The position numbers and the translations under genes are program-made. The notes beneath the pieces are model-generated. The model had not been told where the DNA came from. It did no database searches and saw nothing but the letters and a program-made list of their open reading frames with translations. A stretch of DNA of 64,000 nt, from positions 219,867,610-219,931,609 of the forward strand of contig CM060947.1 of assembly GCA_030765055.1 (NCBI GenBank). The letters run 5' to 3'. Positions 21,880 to 33,600 of the stretch are shown here, piece after piece; the stretch's first letter is position 1, and every line of letters begins with the position of its first letter. The DNA is from Mantis religiosa (lineage: Eukaryota > Arthropoda > Insecta > Mantodea > Mantidae).

Positions 21880-21969
21880 GGTTGCCGGTCTCCGCTGCTC
21901 TGTTGGGACCATTAGGGCTCGGCTGCTGGTCCCGTCCCGCTGTGCGGGAGCGAGTTCCTTGTCCTGACC

Positions 21970-22509
21970 GCAGGGGAGGGGATCCGTCCCATTCAGCTGC
22001 CGCGGTCCGAGCGCTGCGGACCCTTAGCACTCGTGGTACCTCTGACGTTACTAGAGGGACCTCGGGCCGAACATCTGAGCCCCTCCTTCGGAAGTTGTTC
22101 GGATTGGGATGGTCTCGAGGGGGCAGTGGTTCCCGAAACCCGTGGGAATCGGGTACGTCTAAGGACGGGGTTGAGGGAAGCCATTAATTCTCCCGGGTAC
22201 TAGCATACAAAGCTAGTAGAAGGTGTGCTAGATCGCCAGGTGGCCCCTCCGAGGTCATATCGGTAGCCTTCACCTTTGGTGTTGGCGCCCGTAAGTGGCG
22301 TATCCACTTCTATCATGTCTTGTGTCCTTGGACCAGATGGGGGGGGGGCCTTGTTTGTTACCCAGGTCTTGTCCTATGGAAAGCCCCACGGAGGACGCCG
22401 AGCGCCCTTTGGGACAGCTCGGATAACTCCCTGCCTGAAAGAGACCAGGGTCTTGTTCCTACGGGTTCAAGACTATTGGGAGTAGAACCTCCGGACTCAA
22501 CAACTCAAC
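21970..22509 (+). mobile_element. GCR GC-rich retroposon, copy 4, nested in SINE-B
   Basis: Opposite orientation to the other three GCR copies (head GCAGGGGAGGGGATCCG at left, tail AACAACTCAACTG at right). The flanks TGTCCTGACC (21960-21969) and TGTCTTGGCC (22510-22519) agree at 8 of 10 positions, a plausible aged TSD. The SINE-B body resumes immediately after. Together with copy 2 it forms a GC-rich inverted repeat with arms of about 540 bp and a spacer of 0.7 kb. Confidence 0.8.
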
Positions 22510-22702
22510 TGTCTTGGCCTGTCGAGGGAAATCTCTATCCAAGTGAACCGTAGGTACTCTGCTCTCTGTACTGTCGTGACTCCTCGGGTCGACCACCCTC
22601 TGTCTCCTTCGCCTCATCCTTCCTCCCGGCGATGCCCTTACTTGGGGGTATCGAGATAAAGGGCCCAAAATGGTGGCCAACGTACGGAATTCCCTCCGTA
22701 AT

Positions 22703-23051
22703 GAAATCCCAATCTCTTGTAGACAAAACGCTTAATTGTTACGGCCTTTTTATTCTACATTTTAAGCACATCGCTTTTCAACATGGACCAAAGGATGGCT
22801 TTTACAGCATAAAATTGGGTTATTTGCGGCTTTACAAAAATTGGGTCACGCATAATAGTTTGGATGATAGACTGCTGTGATTCTGATATGTTCATTATCA
22901 AGTATCCTGTTCTGTGGTATTAATGCGCCGTAATTGAGCTGAGCCATTTATGGGTGTTAGAATAAGTGTGTCGTTGTACTAATTTTACCTGTTTGTATAT
23001 TTACCAACTACTGCAGATGCACTTTTACATTTTTTATATCAACAGTAATTA
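22703..23051. other. Non-coding stretch
   Basis: AT-rich spacer between SINE-B and the Penelope element. Nothing recognised. Confidence 0.45.
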
Positions 23052-24400
23052 TGCTCACTTTCTTCTCGGGCAGCCAGCCAAGTGAAAAATGATTAGATAT
23101 CAGCGTTTCGGGAGTGTGCATCTCTCCTATCATCACGATATTTATAAAATGCTATAACCACAGATGAAGTACTGGATATAACACAACTATAAACAAAGAC
23201 AAAACACTATCAAAATTCGCATTACTGAACAAAAGATTGTTTTCACTAAATTAAATGTCATGCCAGGAGATGGCCTGATTATAGAAAATTGTGTCAAAGA
23301 CAAGTAACTGCTTAACTTGAATATCAAGCTGTATTGATCTTTGCTTCTTAAATGGACGTATTTCCATTTTAAAGGCCGGTTTCCAAGACGAGCAGAACTG
23401 AAATCCAGCATCACGATTAAGCGTACTCCTTTTCAATGAAATTGCCAAAGCCTCTTTAATTCTCAGATCCCAGTAACTGTTGCATTTCGCCAAGATGGTC
23501 GTCTCCCGAAAATTGGCTCTATGGTCGCTATCAAAACAATGCTCTGCCAGCTCAGACCTCTCAGGTTGCATTAAACGAATACTCCGTTCATGTTCGATTA
23601 TTCTAGTAGCGATGGTCCTTCCGGTTGGTCCTATATACGGTGTCCCACATTCACAGGGAATGCGGTACACTCCCGAAACTTTGAAGTCCAGTTTGTCTTT
23701 CACTGGTCTCAACAGATGTTTAATCTTCGGAGGTGGCTTGTGGATGGTCCTGACGTATTTTGGCGAGAATTCTGTTGATTCTGTCGAACAGATTGCCGGT
23801 AAACGGGATGCAGGCTGTAGCAGTAGGCTTATGTGACGCTTGCTGTACGACAGGTTTCCCTTTCCTAGCTTTGGTGATCGAGGCTTCAACATCATATTCG
23901 GAGTAGTCGATTTTACGGAAAGTGAGTCTCAGGTGCTGTAATTCTGGTTTTAATTGACTGGGATCAGAGATAGACAAAGCTCTGTGGGCCAGTGTATTGA
24001 GAACTCCCAGTCGTTGCGACTTATAAGCGTTCAGACAGAGATCGGTGTGTGTAGGCTTGCGATATACAGCATGCCCCAGTATACCATTGCTGTTTTTTTG
24101 AAACAAGGATGTCCAGGAATGTAAGAGTTCCATCCTTCTCCACTTTCATGGTAAACTGTATTTGAGGTCGAAGGCTGCTGAGATGCGCAAGAAAGCTAGG
24201 CAAAGTGTCTGATCCATGTGGCCAAATTACTACAGTGTCGTCCACGTATCTATAGAAATGAGATAGTTTAAGTGGAGCTGTGGCAAGTATTTAATGTTCT
24301 AGGTGTTGCACATAGAAATCAGCTATAGCTACTGACAAAGGGGAGCTCATTGCTACTCCGTCTATTTGTTCATAGGAATTAGGTTTATCAGTAATTATGT
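23052..24400 (-). mobile_element. Penelope-like retroelement (5' truncated), GIY-YIG type
   Basis: Minus-strand element holding the end of the reverse transcriptase, the linker and the GIY-YIG endonuclease, then a 3' UTR ending near GTGAGCA at 23052. The 3' UTR blocks (AAACACTATCAAAATTCGCA and TGAACAAAAGATTG, written on the plus strand) recur at 2.2-3.0 kb and 59.7-59.95 kb. It is truncated just upstream of the EQIDGVAMSSPLS motif of the RT. All coding parts are in different frames, so the copy is dead. Confidence 0.92.
23251..24400 (-). pseudogene. Penelope RT-endonuclease polyprotein remnant
   Basis: In order on the minus strand: EQIDGVAMSSPLSVAIADFY (RT palm, near 24380-24310); an in-frame TAA at 24291-24293; FYRYVDDTVV with the intact catalytic YVDD (24234-24248); LTFLDILV; HAVYRKPTHTD; the conserved linker YSEYDVEASITKARKGKP and CIPFTGNL; RTIHKPPPKIK; and the endonuclease. 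The endonuclease starts GVYRIPCECGTPYIG (Cys-X-Cys inside, as in Penelope GIY-YIG domains), then TGRTIATR, LAEHCF and RIKEALAI with the Glu expected at the active site. One change in the motif is visible: YIGPTGR where YIGQTGR is usual. At least two frameshifts separate the three open segments (24245-24021, 24133-23720 and 23895-23251). The linker and endonuclease are easy to recognise, so the assignment is firm. Confidence 0.92.
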
Positions 24401-26150
24401 TTGTATTTACTTATTCACTTATTAATGAGTCCAAAATCACAATTCAGGTAATGTAGACTACCTTACAGTATTTACATATATTTCAATTAGCTGTTAAAGT
24501 GGTCATAGTAAATTAATTGTAGCCATCTATTCACTAGCAATGAAATTGTCAATTCAGAAACCTGAAAATACTGGCATTAGCTAAAATATTTTAAAGGTAG
24601 ACAATGTTAATGTACAATATGTGCATTTATGTAACGTATAAGATATGTGTGTTAATATTAGACAAGCTAACTTTATTTACAGTTCATCTGACATCATTCA
24701 ACCATTTTATAAACGTATCTTCAATTACAGACTCCAATTTTGAGTGGAACAATGATGATACTGTGAACATATCTTTTTCCTCATTAATATGATATTGCTA
24801 TGACTTCCTCTTCATACCTTAAACTTAAGCGTCTCCTTTTATGCATAGATTTTCTGTTCAGACCATACCGAGATATCACGAATAATTCCATTCCAAGCAG
24901 GGTGTGAAAAAGCGTGTTGCAAGGCTCGGAGGTGGATGGAAGTGTACCACTGATCACGCTTTATTTATAGACGCATGTTCAGAAACTCCTAATTTACGTG
25001 TTAGGGCCTCTGAAATTGAAAAGGGGATGAGTGTCGATAAACAAAGCGTGAAAAACAATAGACGTCGTATTGATTAGCTAAGAGTAGTTTACAACGGTAC
25101 TGCATCAGATGTTGCCTGTTGCACAGTAGTCCTAACACTATACAGTAATGTTTTCGGACGCCATCACCTAAGAACACTGAGACGACATATAACCTGATAT
25201 CAGAAAGACATTGATACAAACGAATAAATATAAATAAATAATAGATTTATAAATATGAATAAATGACGCATACCAGAATAGACATACGCCATAATGCTAG
25301 CATATACTCCGGAGACCGCCACAGTGACAAAGCCACCCCTTTGCAATCCCTATAAACAAACGGCCCTACTCTTATCATCTGTTTTGCCCTCAAGGAAAAT
25401 CTGGCGCCTTCCAGTCGGAAACCAACCCATTGTTAAAATCCCATGTGTGCTTCTGACAGCAGGCTATAAGATTCTGACCGTCGCGCAGAAACGGACCGTT
25501 AGAGAAAGCTTCTCTGATGTTAGGTCCGAAACTGGAAATTATGAGCACTGATCTCAAGTGGGGATAGTTAAGAGCCAATACAAAATTGATATTTGTTGAT
25601 GTGATTTTGCAAACTCCGAGAAATACCTAGAGTGGCGGTAATTCAAAGTGATGGCGGACAGCAGGTTTTGCTAGTAAGAACACTTCGGTCCTGAGTTCTA
25701 CGTGAGACGGACGCGTATTCGGTGCCGCCTAACAAGTATACTTCCGCGCTATGCACCGAGACAATTGCAATAACAATATCTAGCAATCGCTGCAGTGAGA
25801 GCTAGCACAAAGAGTAATATATAGGGAAGACGATAAATATCTCCAATTCGACTACGCAGTGCTACTGCCTCCGTGCTTCACATCACAACATTGACAGTGA
25901 CGCTAAACACAGCAACCACACCAACGACAACTTTACGGTGGCGAGCGAAGGAGCCTAAGGACTACAATAAACTTCAGTCTACCAGAACCGAGTTGTCATT
26001 TTCATTCAACCCACAGCCAGTCAGGACCCACCCACTCCTGAAGTACAGAAGCGAGTTCTCATGCGGGAGCTACATTTTACCTCGAACCGATTACCATCTC
26101 CCTTTCCTTAACCTCCTCTCGCCACCGATCCTTAAATGTGAGGCGTTGAG
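24401..26150. other. Non-coding stretch
   Basis: AT-rich to about 25250, then a more GC-balanced segment (25290-26150) with short frames. The segment near 25815-26000 (TATATAGGGAAG, later CAATAAAC) could belong to an LTR, but no terminal repeat was found. No gene supported. Confidence 0.4.
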
Positions 26151-26161
26151 CACAAGGGAGA

Positions 26162-26408
26162 AATGAAATGTGAAGTGTTTAACGCCCGCTTTTACTGCAT
26201 ACGGCACCGCAGGCGGTGACACTGATGATACATGAGATGAAGATGGAGCACCGGTGGAATGAGATGGCGGGGGAAAGCGAAGGTCCCGGAGAAAACCCGC
26301 CCCAGCGTCGTGTTGTCCACTACAAATCTCACTTTGCGGTCCCCTGGGATCGAACCCGGGCCGCCTTTGTGGGAGCCAAGCGGTCTAGCCATTGAGCCAC
26401 GGCGCGGC
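26162..26408 (-). mobile_element. SINE-C copy 2, complete, 11-bp TSD
   Basis: Full-length minus-strand copy. The head is GGCCGCGCCGTGGCTCAATGG with B box GGGTTCGATCCC. The body contains the GCACCGGTGGAATGAGATGG and CCGCAGGCGGTGACACTG blocks (plus strand) and the 3' end GTGTTTAACGCC...TTT. A perfect TSD, CACAAGGGAGA, lies at 26151-26161 and 26409-26419. Confidence 0.92.
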
Positions 26409-26419
26409 CACAAGGGAGA

Positions 26420-29285
26420 GCTCTGCGTGGTTCGCTACGGGCCGGATCGCCTCAGCTTGTTTGTTCTTCGTAAAATGGAAGTGAACATTACTTGAAATCC
26501 GAAGGAACATAAAAGAGGGTTACCGAGTCTGTCAACATTGTCCCCATCCGGCCTAATCCTGGCCCATGTCCCAAGTTTGGAGAGGCGTTTAACTGAAACA
26601 GACAGATTACATTCTCATACACACCCCTATGTACATCTATTATATAACCAGACAATGTATTTAATGTAGTGATGTTAGCACGTTACTTTGAGTTGTTGAT
26701 TAAACTTATTACAAGTTCATTTCGGTTTTCTTTTTGAAGTGAAAACTTCTTTAGACGCCATTGGCACTTTTTGTGGGTAGTGAATTAAACTGAGCCAACA
26801 AGCTGGAATATGTGACGCTCATTCGGGTGAAGTCGGTTCGAATCGACTCAATCCGAACTAAACCCCTCATACTCATTAATTATTTGTCTTATGTTGTCTA
26901 TACTGCTATGCACCGTAGATTTCCTTGTCGCACTCAAAAGCGTATCAGCAACACACATCCAGATATGTTTTAACATATTTCAAATAATATGAAAATTTCA
27001 GAAACCCTACAGGAGTTTCATTTAAAAAAAAAATGTGGGCTTTTCTTACAAACGTCTGTCAAGTGCCAGTAATCGATCCGGTCAGATAACCTTCTGTCAT
27101 TTAACACAGATGATATCACCAAAGTTCGGTATTTGAATAATTAAAACCATAATAGTGAAAAATAAGGCGAGTGTGCTAATAGGAAATAAAAGTGTTAGGA
27201 ATTCGTGAAAGATATGTTTTATTTAAGAACTGGTTATTTTATTGACAATTTCTCTTTACTGTGAGTAGTAAAACGTAAAACATCATTAAGTTAATTGTAA
27301 TAAAAAGTAAATAATGGAATTATCACGTATTAAAACGTTTTGCGTTTATTTTCATTTATAACTTATAGGTTATGTTTTTTTTCTTCCAGAAACTGAAATA
27401 CCGACCGAAGGTCAAGAAAATATATTAATGACAGTATCAATTGTGACAAAACATTTGAAATGAATATGACATGTAATAAAATATGTATGGATATGTAATA
27501 ACATGAGTAAAATGTATACATAAACAAATATTTCCGAATAGACAAAAAATAGCAAATAAGCAAATGAATGTCATATAATTATGTCATAAGATATGTATGT
27601 ACTAGAAATGAACTTGCAATGAAATATGTGTATCAGCAAGAAACAAAATATGAAAAGTGATTGTGAAATAGCTTGTATTTTAATATAAAAATAAAGTACA
27701 TGTAAAGCAGTTTATATGATTTGATTTTACTTCCTTTATACATCCTTTATGTATAACCCTCTTCGCAGGGTCGCAAGTCCGTGGTCATTCAGTGGTTTCA
27801 GAGTATTTTCATTTGCGAGCACACTTAGCGTAAGGCATGAAATGTTTAGTTTCTTTGCGCAAGAATGAGTGTCAACATTACATTTTTTAAAATAATTTTT
27901 AAGAATAATTTATAATGAATAGTTTTTAAGTTTTCACTTCTGTAGTCTTAAGCACACACAATTTCTGAAACCCATGCCCTCCTTATTTCTGAAACCCAAA
28001 CGTGTAAAAGTTAAATTCATATTGCGTGGAGTTATCTAAGAATTATTTTATATTCATGGAACAAATGTCCAGCAACTCTGGACACGATGATCTTTGGGTT
28101 CACTTGAGCAAAATTTATTCAGTCAATTCATGTGTTAAAGAACCTGGAGTTTTAAAGCAATAAGCAAAACAAACATGGTAAAAGGTGCTTGGAAAGAGGT
28201 GAAGTTTCTGGGGGTGTGGGAAGTTCAACGACGACAAGTTGGTGTTGTAGATATATTATTGAAACAGAACTTGGTTAATTGGCCATTTGGGAAGATTGGC
28301 CATTGTTTAAAGAAGCCATTAGCATCCATCCTATTACAGTAATTGTTTGTTCACTACAAATGTTGCATCGAAAACACGAGTGCTTCAGTGATTTAAATCA
28401 TTGGTGATGTCTGAAGGAGAAAATGTTATATTATTTGAGGAAGAAGTATCACTTTTTGAAATGACTTTTTGCCAAGCTCTGGAAAAGAGGCTTTCATCCT
28501 TAAAAACATTTGCCAGAAAGTTGAGAGATTCAAACAGAATCGCTGAAGCGCTTCCTGTTATATTATATCTGGGAAGTGGTGGTGCGAGGTATTAAAAGCA
28601 CAAGACAGCATTGAGTACTTTTGGGCGCCGTTTTGAAGTAGTGTATTATACGCTACCCTAGTAATGGAGGGAGTAAGTCTATCTGACGAGAAAATGGTGT
28701 TCAGTCAACGTTGAATGCAGGCGCGGTTGTGAAAAAGGATTACTAAAGCCTGAGGGATACGAGACAGGTAACAAACTGTGCACTAGATTGAAGCCTTTTT
28801 GTGTTTTCCTTCCATCTCTTCTTCTCAAAGTTTTGCTCTTATTGTACGCGTTTGGCGATAAGATATTTTACCGGGTGTGAACAGTATCCTAGCAACACCC
28901 CAGACAAAACTCGCGGCGTTTCCAGCCGATTTAACAAATGTTCGAGCCACTTACAGTAAGGAACAAAAATAGGGAATTAAAATATAATCTTGTTTCTCGG
29001 TGTGGGTTTTTGATTTTACTGGTGCCATGCGTAATCCATCCCCGCTCCCTCGATCTGCACTACATATAATAATTAGGGAAACTTCATGCCAAGATTTCAC
29101 CATAAATATATGTTCTGAGGAAATCTGAGTTAAAAATACTTTTAAAAAGGTCTGTGTGTATCTGTGTCTCTAAACAGCACAACTTGAAAGAATTCGATTA
29201 AAAACCAACGTAGCTGGGATTTAAATTCATCATGTTCCAAGGGTGTGACACGAAAACACTAAAGAAAATTACTCCCAAACTTTAC
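26420..29285. other. Non-coding stretch
   Basis: Strongly AT-rich. A 64-codon frame at 28401-28595 (SEGENVILFEEEVSLFEMTF) has no recognised relatives. A short tRNA-like motif near 26840 (GGTTCGAATCGACTC) lacks a partner A box. Confidence 0.4.
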
Positions 29286-29770
29286 CAAGCGGGATCTCTC
29301 GGGCGGTTTTAGCTGTGGCCGAATTCGGGAGGCCCGGGTTCGATTCCCGAGGCTGGCCTACCATACTCAAGGGCTTTTCTGGGGTTTTCTCGTGTCACTA
29401 GGTGAATACTAGGTAATGTAATTAAGATCTCCCGAAGGGAGTCTCGGCGGTGCGTGGTGGGGTGGTATGCTTTGAGGAAAACGTCTTTTTTTCGGGATGG
29501 ACTTTGGTCTCCGAGACGGCCTAGTGGGCCAAATGGAAACGTGGCTGTCCTCGTGACTGTTTCGGAGCCATGGCAGGTGCATGGCAAATGTCCTAAACGC
29601 ACCTTCAGTGAGTTTCTATCTGGACCTGGCCTTCAGTACTGTAGTGGCCACTCTTTGCCTCCTCTCACCTCATCCTCCCTCCCGGGGTCCTCGCTTGCGG
29701 CATAGGTAAAAAACATCAGTCTGATCGAGGTGCCAAATCCCCTCCAAACAATCCAATCCAATCCAACTCC
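29286..29770 (+). mobile_element. SINE-B copy 2, full length
   Basis: Head CCAAGCGGGATCTCTCGGGC with B box GGGTTCGATTCCC. The body includes GTCTCGGCGGTGCGTGG, CATCCTCCCTCCCGGGG and the end CAAATCCCCTCC, followed by a (CCAAT)n-like tail (CAATCCAATCCAATCCAA). About 485 bp. It serves as the reference for the partial copies at 21.3, 43.4, 53.8/54.7 and 56.9 kb. Confidence 0.88.
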
Positions 29771-30054
29771 CCCAAGCTACCCTTTAAATACAGATCCTTT
29801 TGCAAATTTTGATTTTCGAAAAACTGGTATAAAGCTACCACATCTTTAAGACAGTGTGGACAATGAATTTCCTGAGAATGGCAGAGATATCACCTTTATT
29901 GTTAATAACTTTTCAAAAATGTGGGAACATATATCTCAGTAAACTAAAGAGTTTCTTTTGGATGACAAATTTTGGAGGCAAACATTTCCAAGATATTTAT
30001 TGCTATTTGCTTACAATTTAGAAAACTCTGTCAATCGGGAATTGGCTGTTAGTT

Positions 30055-30151
<97 letters not shown>

Positions 30152-30774
30152 TGAACTTGCGAAGAGTGGAACATCAGTGGCATCACCTAGCGACCCATTA
30201 TTTGGCTATGCTTTTGCTATTGTATTCCGCTAATGTTCTCGTGCCGACAAGGAAATGTCCAGCAACAGAATTACTACAAATAGAATGTAGGTTGTTCTGT
30301 TAGAACCATCTATCATCATAGTATTGTCCTTGTAATTGAAAACCAAACTCAGTATTTAGATTCACCATTTTATAATGACGCAACATGAAGAAGTCAGTCC
30401 CGGAACCATACTGGAAATGGTCAAGAAACAGACTTACAAGAACAGGTATGTAGTCAAGCCACCCAGGAGCCTTCTTCTTTACTCGGGAATTTTTGCAGCT
30501 TTTTTCAGTACCCATTCCTGCCAAATGCCCATGAGGCGCTCTAAACTTAACTTCAAGCTACTTTTATGCTGATAAAATTTATATATTCAACTTTCTGAGA
30601 AAAGGCTCTGAAGCCCGCTATACCCAGAGTGAGTTAATTAATTATGTGAATGTTTTGTATAACCCATTAACCATAAGACAGAGAGTACCTACTATATCTC
30701 TGTAAAATCCAATTTGTTTTAATTAACGTCTTTCTAGCATCACTCGTATTTAAAATATCCATTTCTTTTTGACC
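29771..30774. other. Non-coding stretch with (CT)n
   Basis: AT-rich. Contains the (CT)n tract at 30056-30148. No supported gene. Confidence 0.45.
30056..30148. repeat. (CT)n microsatellite
   Basis: About 93 bp of uninterrupted CT repeats. The 91-codon frame through it is a Leu-Ser repeat artefact. Confidence 0.98.
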
Positions 30775-31000
30775 TGCTGTGTGTCTGGTTCACGTTCAAG
30801 AGGTCCCGAGTACGAATCATTAACTCATCCTGGGTCAGGATTGGTTATCTGTATAAGGTTTTGTCCGGGGTTTTCTGTTTTCCTGAGAGATGAATGGTAA
30901 GTCTAAGCTCTATGTACCCTAGATTCATTTGAGCGTCTTTTCACCCATTTCATTCACTGTCGGAAATGACAACGTTGAAGGAGCTATATTTAAAAACTAT
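30775..31000 (+). mobile_element. SINE-A copy 5 (damaged head)
   Basis: Plus-strand copy. Recognisable blocks are TTCACGTTCAAGAGGTCCCGAG, TTTGTCCGGGGTTTTCTG and TCACCCATTTCATTCACTGT, ending near TTGAAGGAGCTA. The A-box part and the T-arm (AGTACGAATCATT) are degraded. No TSD recognised. Confidence 0.8.
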
Positions 31001-31822
31001 AAATATAATAATTAGTTGTTTTTGGGCTCAATTTTCAAAATTTAGTTGTTTTTTCTTTCTCTGCTTCCGCTTGGTGTGAATAGAATATAAACTCCACACG
31101 AAAAGTCATTACTGAAGTTTTGAGACTACCTGACCGGAAAAAGAAGTCTAATTAGGTGTTTGATTGTGTGTGCCCGTGCGTGCTTGTCATACAGGGATTG
31201 CCGATATCTAAGTTGAGTGACCTCCAATGATGCAATATGAAGATTTTCCAAAAGGTCAGCCATTGCAATGTAACATTTACAGATAAAATTTGTATAATAC
31301 TTTTGATTTTCTTAAAAATGACTAACGATTTGGTTTAAAATAATGAATTATCTTTAAGAGTAAGTGAAAAATGAAATGTATATCCTGAATTTCTTTAGTC
31401 ACAAATCCTTTTTGTTTAGAATCACTTTTAATATCTGCCATATCGTAAGAGATAGCAAAAATGTTACGAATTAAAAAATACGCATGGATTAAAACACACA
31501 ATTTATGTAAAATAATTTCTATAGGGTTCATAATTTCCGAAGCCCTTCTTATTGATTTAAATAAAACTCTTACTCTTTTTCAAATAGGAGATTTTTCTTC
31601 ATTACCACGTATCATGGTTAGGCAAAAGTAAAGTGATTTCAAAGTTATGAAATAGTGGCTCTTATAGAAATTTTGACTATTAACGGTACTGTACTTCCCT
31701 ACCTTCATTGTAACTATAAGGAAACAGATAATAGAGCCATTTATACAAAGGTTTGGCTTTTCGGACATTAAGTACACAAAGCTGAGCTTTTCTCACAAAG
31801 TTTGGACAGGAGATACCAGCAT
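31001..31822. other. Non-coding stretch
   Basis: AT-rich with short minus-strand frames without motifs. Confidence 0.45.
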
Positions 31823-31825
31823 ATA

Positions 31826-32460
31826 AAGGTCGGCTGATAAGCCTCGGGCCTCGCATAGCAATGGCACCACTGGGCCAGTTTTAACGTACAGCATCCTATA
31901 GTTTAACTCTAGACCAGCTTGTATCCATTGTTACAGGTAAATAGCTGGTTTAGTTTTTGAATAACAGTATTTTTTCCCTTAGCTGGCCATATGGGTTTAG
32001 TCCTAAAGGCAAAAACAACAGCATTTTAAAGAAGACATGTATAGAGGTTTCACGAAAATGGAGGATTTGGAAAAAAAAAAAACAAGCAGTGATTAAATAC
32101 CTCCATTTGAAAGTGTTAACGTCTAAAGAAATCGGGGAAATGGGTAGTACATTAAAAGACTCTACCCTTCATATACAATGATTAAAAGGTGGGTTGCAGA
32201 GTTTAAAATGTGACGTACGAGCACTAGTAGTAAGCCTCACTCTGTACGTCTTCTGCAAGTGGTAACTCCAGAGACCTTTGAAAAAGTTATTCGTTTATTA
32301 CTGGAAGACTACAGATTAATGCTTTTGGAAATAACAGAGGCTGTAAACATATCAAAAAGACGCGCAGGTAATATTTTAAGTAATGTTTTGGACTTTCACA
32401 AGGTCTGTGCAAGACCAAGATTTCTTCAGAAAAAGATCATAGAAGCTGTACTTTAGAAGA
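31826..32460 (+). mobile_element. mariner element, copy 2 (N-terminal half only)
   Basis: The left end (GGTCGGCTGATAAGCCTCGG) and leader (CAGCATCCTATAGTTTAAC) match copy 1 at 17305. The coding part starts at ATG 32058 (MEDLEK, with an A run that shifts the frame), then LKVLTSKEIGE (HTH) and AVNISKRRAGNILSNVL with HKVCAR (second HTH and linker typical of mariner, 32340-32415). It stops at about 32455, before the first catalytic Asp; the catalytic domain and right TIR are absent. In the leader, about 55 bp of extra sequence lies between AACAGTATTTT and AACAGCATTTT and has no counterpart in copy 1. Confidence 0.82.
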
Positions 32461-33029
32461 TAGGAGGAAACACGTGAATGTAATTTTAGCTAAGTATTTA
32501 GTTCTTGTGTAGCTGGCCCATTCATTTTACGCCCCTTACCAGTGTAAAAACCTCATTTAGTCACTTAAAAACTAAAAATAGTATTGAAGTTCAAATCTTA
32601 TAAGAATATGAACAAGAAAACGTTTTGCACAAGAATCTAAATATGTGTAAGGCACGCAATTTATGTCAAATAACATTCTTGTGGCATCTGCGTTATCTAA
32701 GACATCTGTACATTGGTTCATATTGGTCAATATTTCGTTTTTCCTATAGCATGTTACCCTCTTCGTATGGGGGACTTATAACTGAGTGCATGGTGTCAGA
32801 CACCTGTGGATGAGCAGAAGAGCTCTGGATCCTGGAGAATATCCAGAACATCCGGATCTGCTCAATGCTGATGTGAGGGTGAGCAAGTGGATGGTATGAC
32901 ATGATATGATATGATATATATTTCCTTTTCCTTGTTTTCGTCGTTTCTGTTTACTTTTACATTACTTTACTGTTATGTTTTCCATATTTCTACACATACT
33001 CACAATACACACATCACAACTTTTAACAT
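32461..33029. other. Non-coding stretch
   Basis: Contains a short (GATAT)n-like run at 32898-32920. Nothing else recognised. Confidence 0.45.
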
Positions 33030-33043
33030 ATTATTTCGTTACA

Positions 33044-33586
33044 TTCATTGAGCGTGATGGTATCTACCAGGGCAGTTCACACAGAGTGAAGACCGACCCC
33101 CCCCCCCCCCACGCCCCAGCTAACGACCAGGGAGTTACTGAGCTATCCACGAAGGGCTTTCCATAGTGGGGTTTTCCATAGTACAAGACCTAGAGACTAA
33201 CAAGCTCCCACCCCATCTGGTCATGTGGACTCAAGACGGGATGGTAGCGGATACGCAAATTACGCGTCAACCCAAAGGGGAAGACTACCCATTTGACCTC
33301 GGTGTGGCCACCAGGTGATCTAGCACACCTACTAGCTATGCAGGCTAGTACGCGGGAATATTAATGGCTTCCCTCAACCCCGTCCGAAGACGTACCCGAT
33401 CTCCCATGGGTATCGAGAGCACACTGCCCCCTCGAGTCCAACCCAATCCGTACAACTCCCGTACGGGAGGGACTCGAATGTTCGGCCCGAGGTTCTTCTA
33501 GTAACGTCCAAGGTACCACGGGTGCTAGGGCTCCGCAGTGCTCACACCACAGCAGCTGAAAAGGACAGATCCCCTCCTCTACAGGA
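33044..33586 (-). mobile_element. GCR GC-rich retroposon, copy 3, with 14-bp TSD
   Basis: A perfect 14-bp TSD, ATTATTTCGTTACA, lies at 33030-33043 and 33587-33600. Compared with copies 1 and 2, part of the tail-side sequence is replaced by a C run (33098-33111), and about 30 bp around 33165 are rearranged (TTTCCATAG duplicated). The core blocks GGATACGCAAATTACGCGTC and ATGGCTTCCCTCAACCCCG match. Confidence 0.9.
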
Positions 33587-33600
33587 ATTATTTCGTTACA

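Larger units (their letters stand above)
21328..22702 (+). mobile_element. SINE-B copy 1, interrupted by SINE-A and GCR
   Basis: The head is GAGCGGGATGGCTCAGGCGG with B box GGGTTCGATTCCC, followed by body blocks shared with the other copies (TTACATCCCC, CATTTCATCTCC, TCTCGGCGGTGCATGGCAGG). A SINE-A (21640-21879) and a GCR copy (21970-22509) interrupt the body. The 3' part resumes with CTGTCGAGGGAAATCTCTAT and CTCATCCTTCCTCCCGGCG and ends at CCCTCCGTAATG. Without the insertions the element is about 595 bp, slightly longer than the other copies. Confidence 0.85.

Noticed and set aside
23052..24400. Group I intron or bacterial-type GIY-YIG homing endonuclease
   Set aside because: The upstream RT palm with YVDD, the linker motifs and the Cys-containing GVYRIPCECGTPYIG context are those of Penelope-like elements.
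29958..30233. 91-codon frame with a long Ser-Leu repeat
   Set aside because: Artefact of the (CT)n tract.
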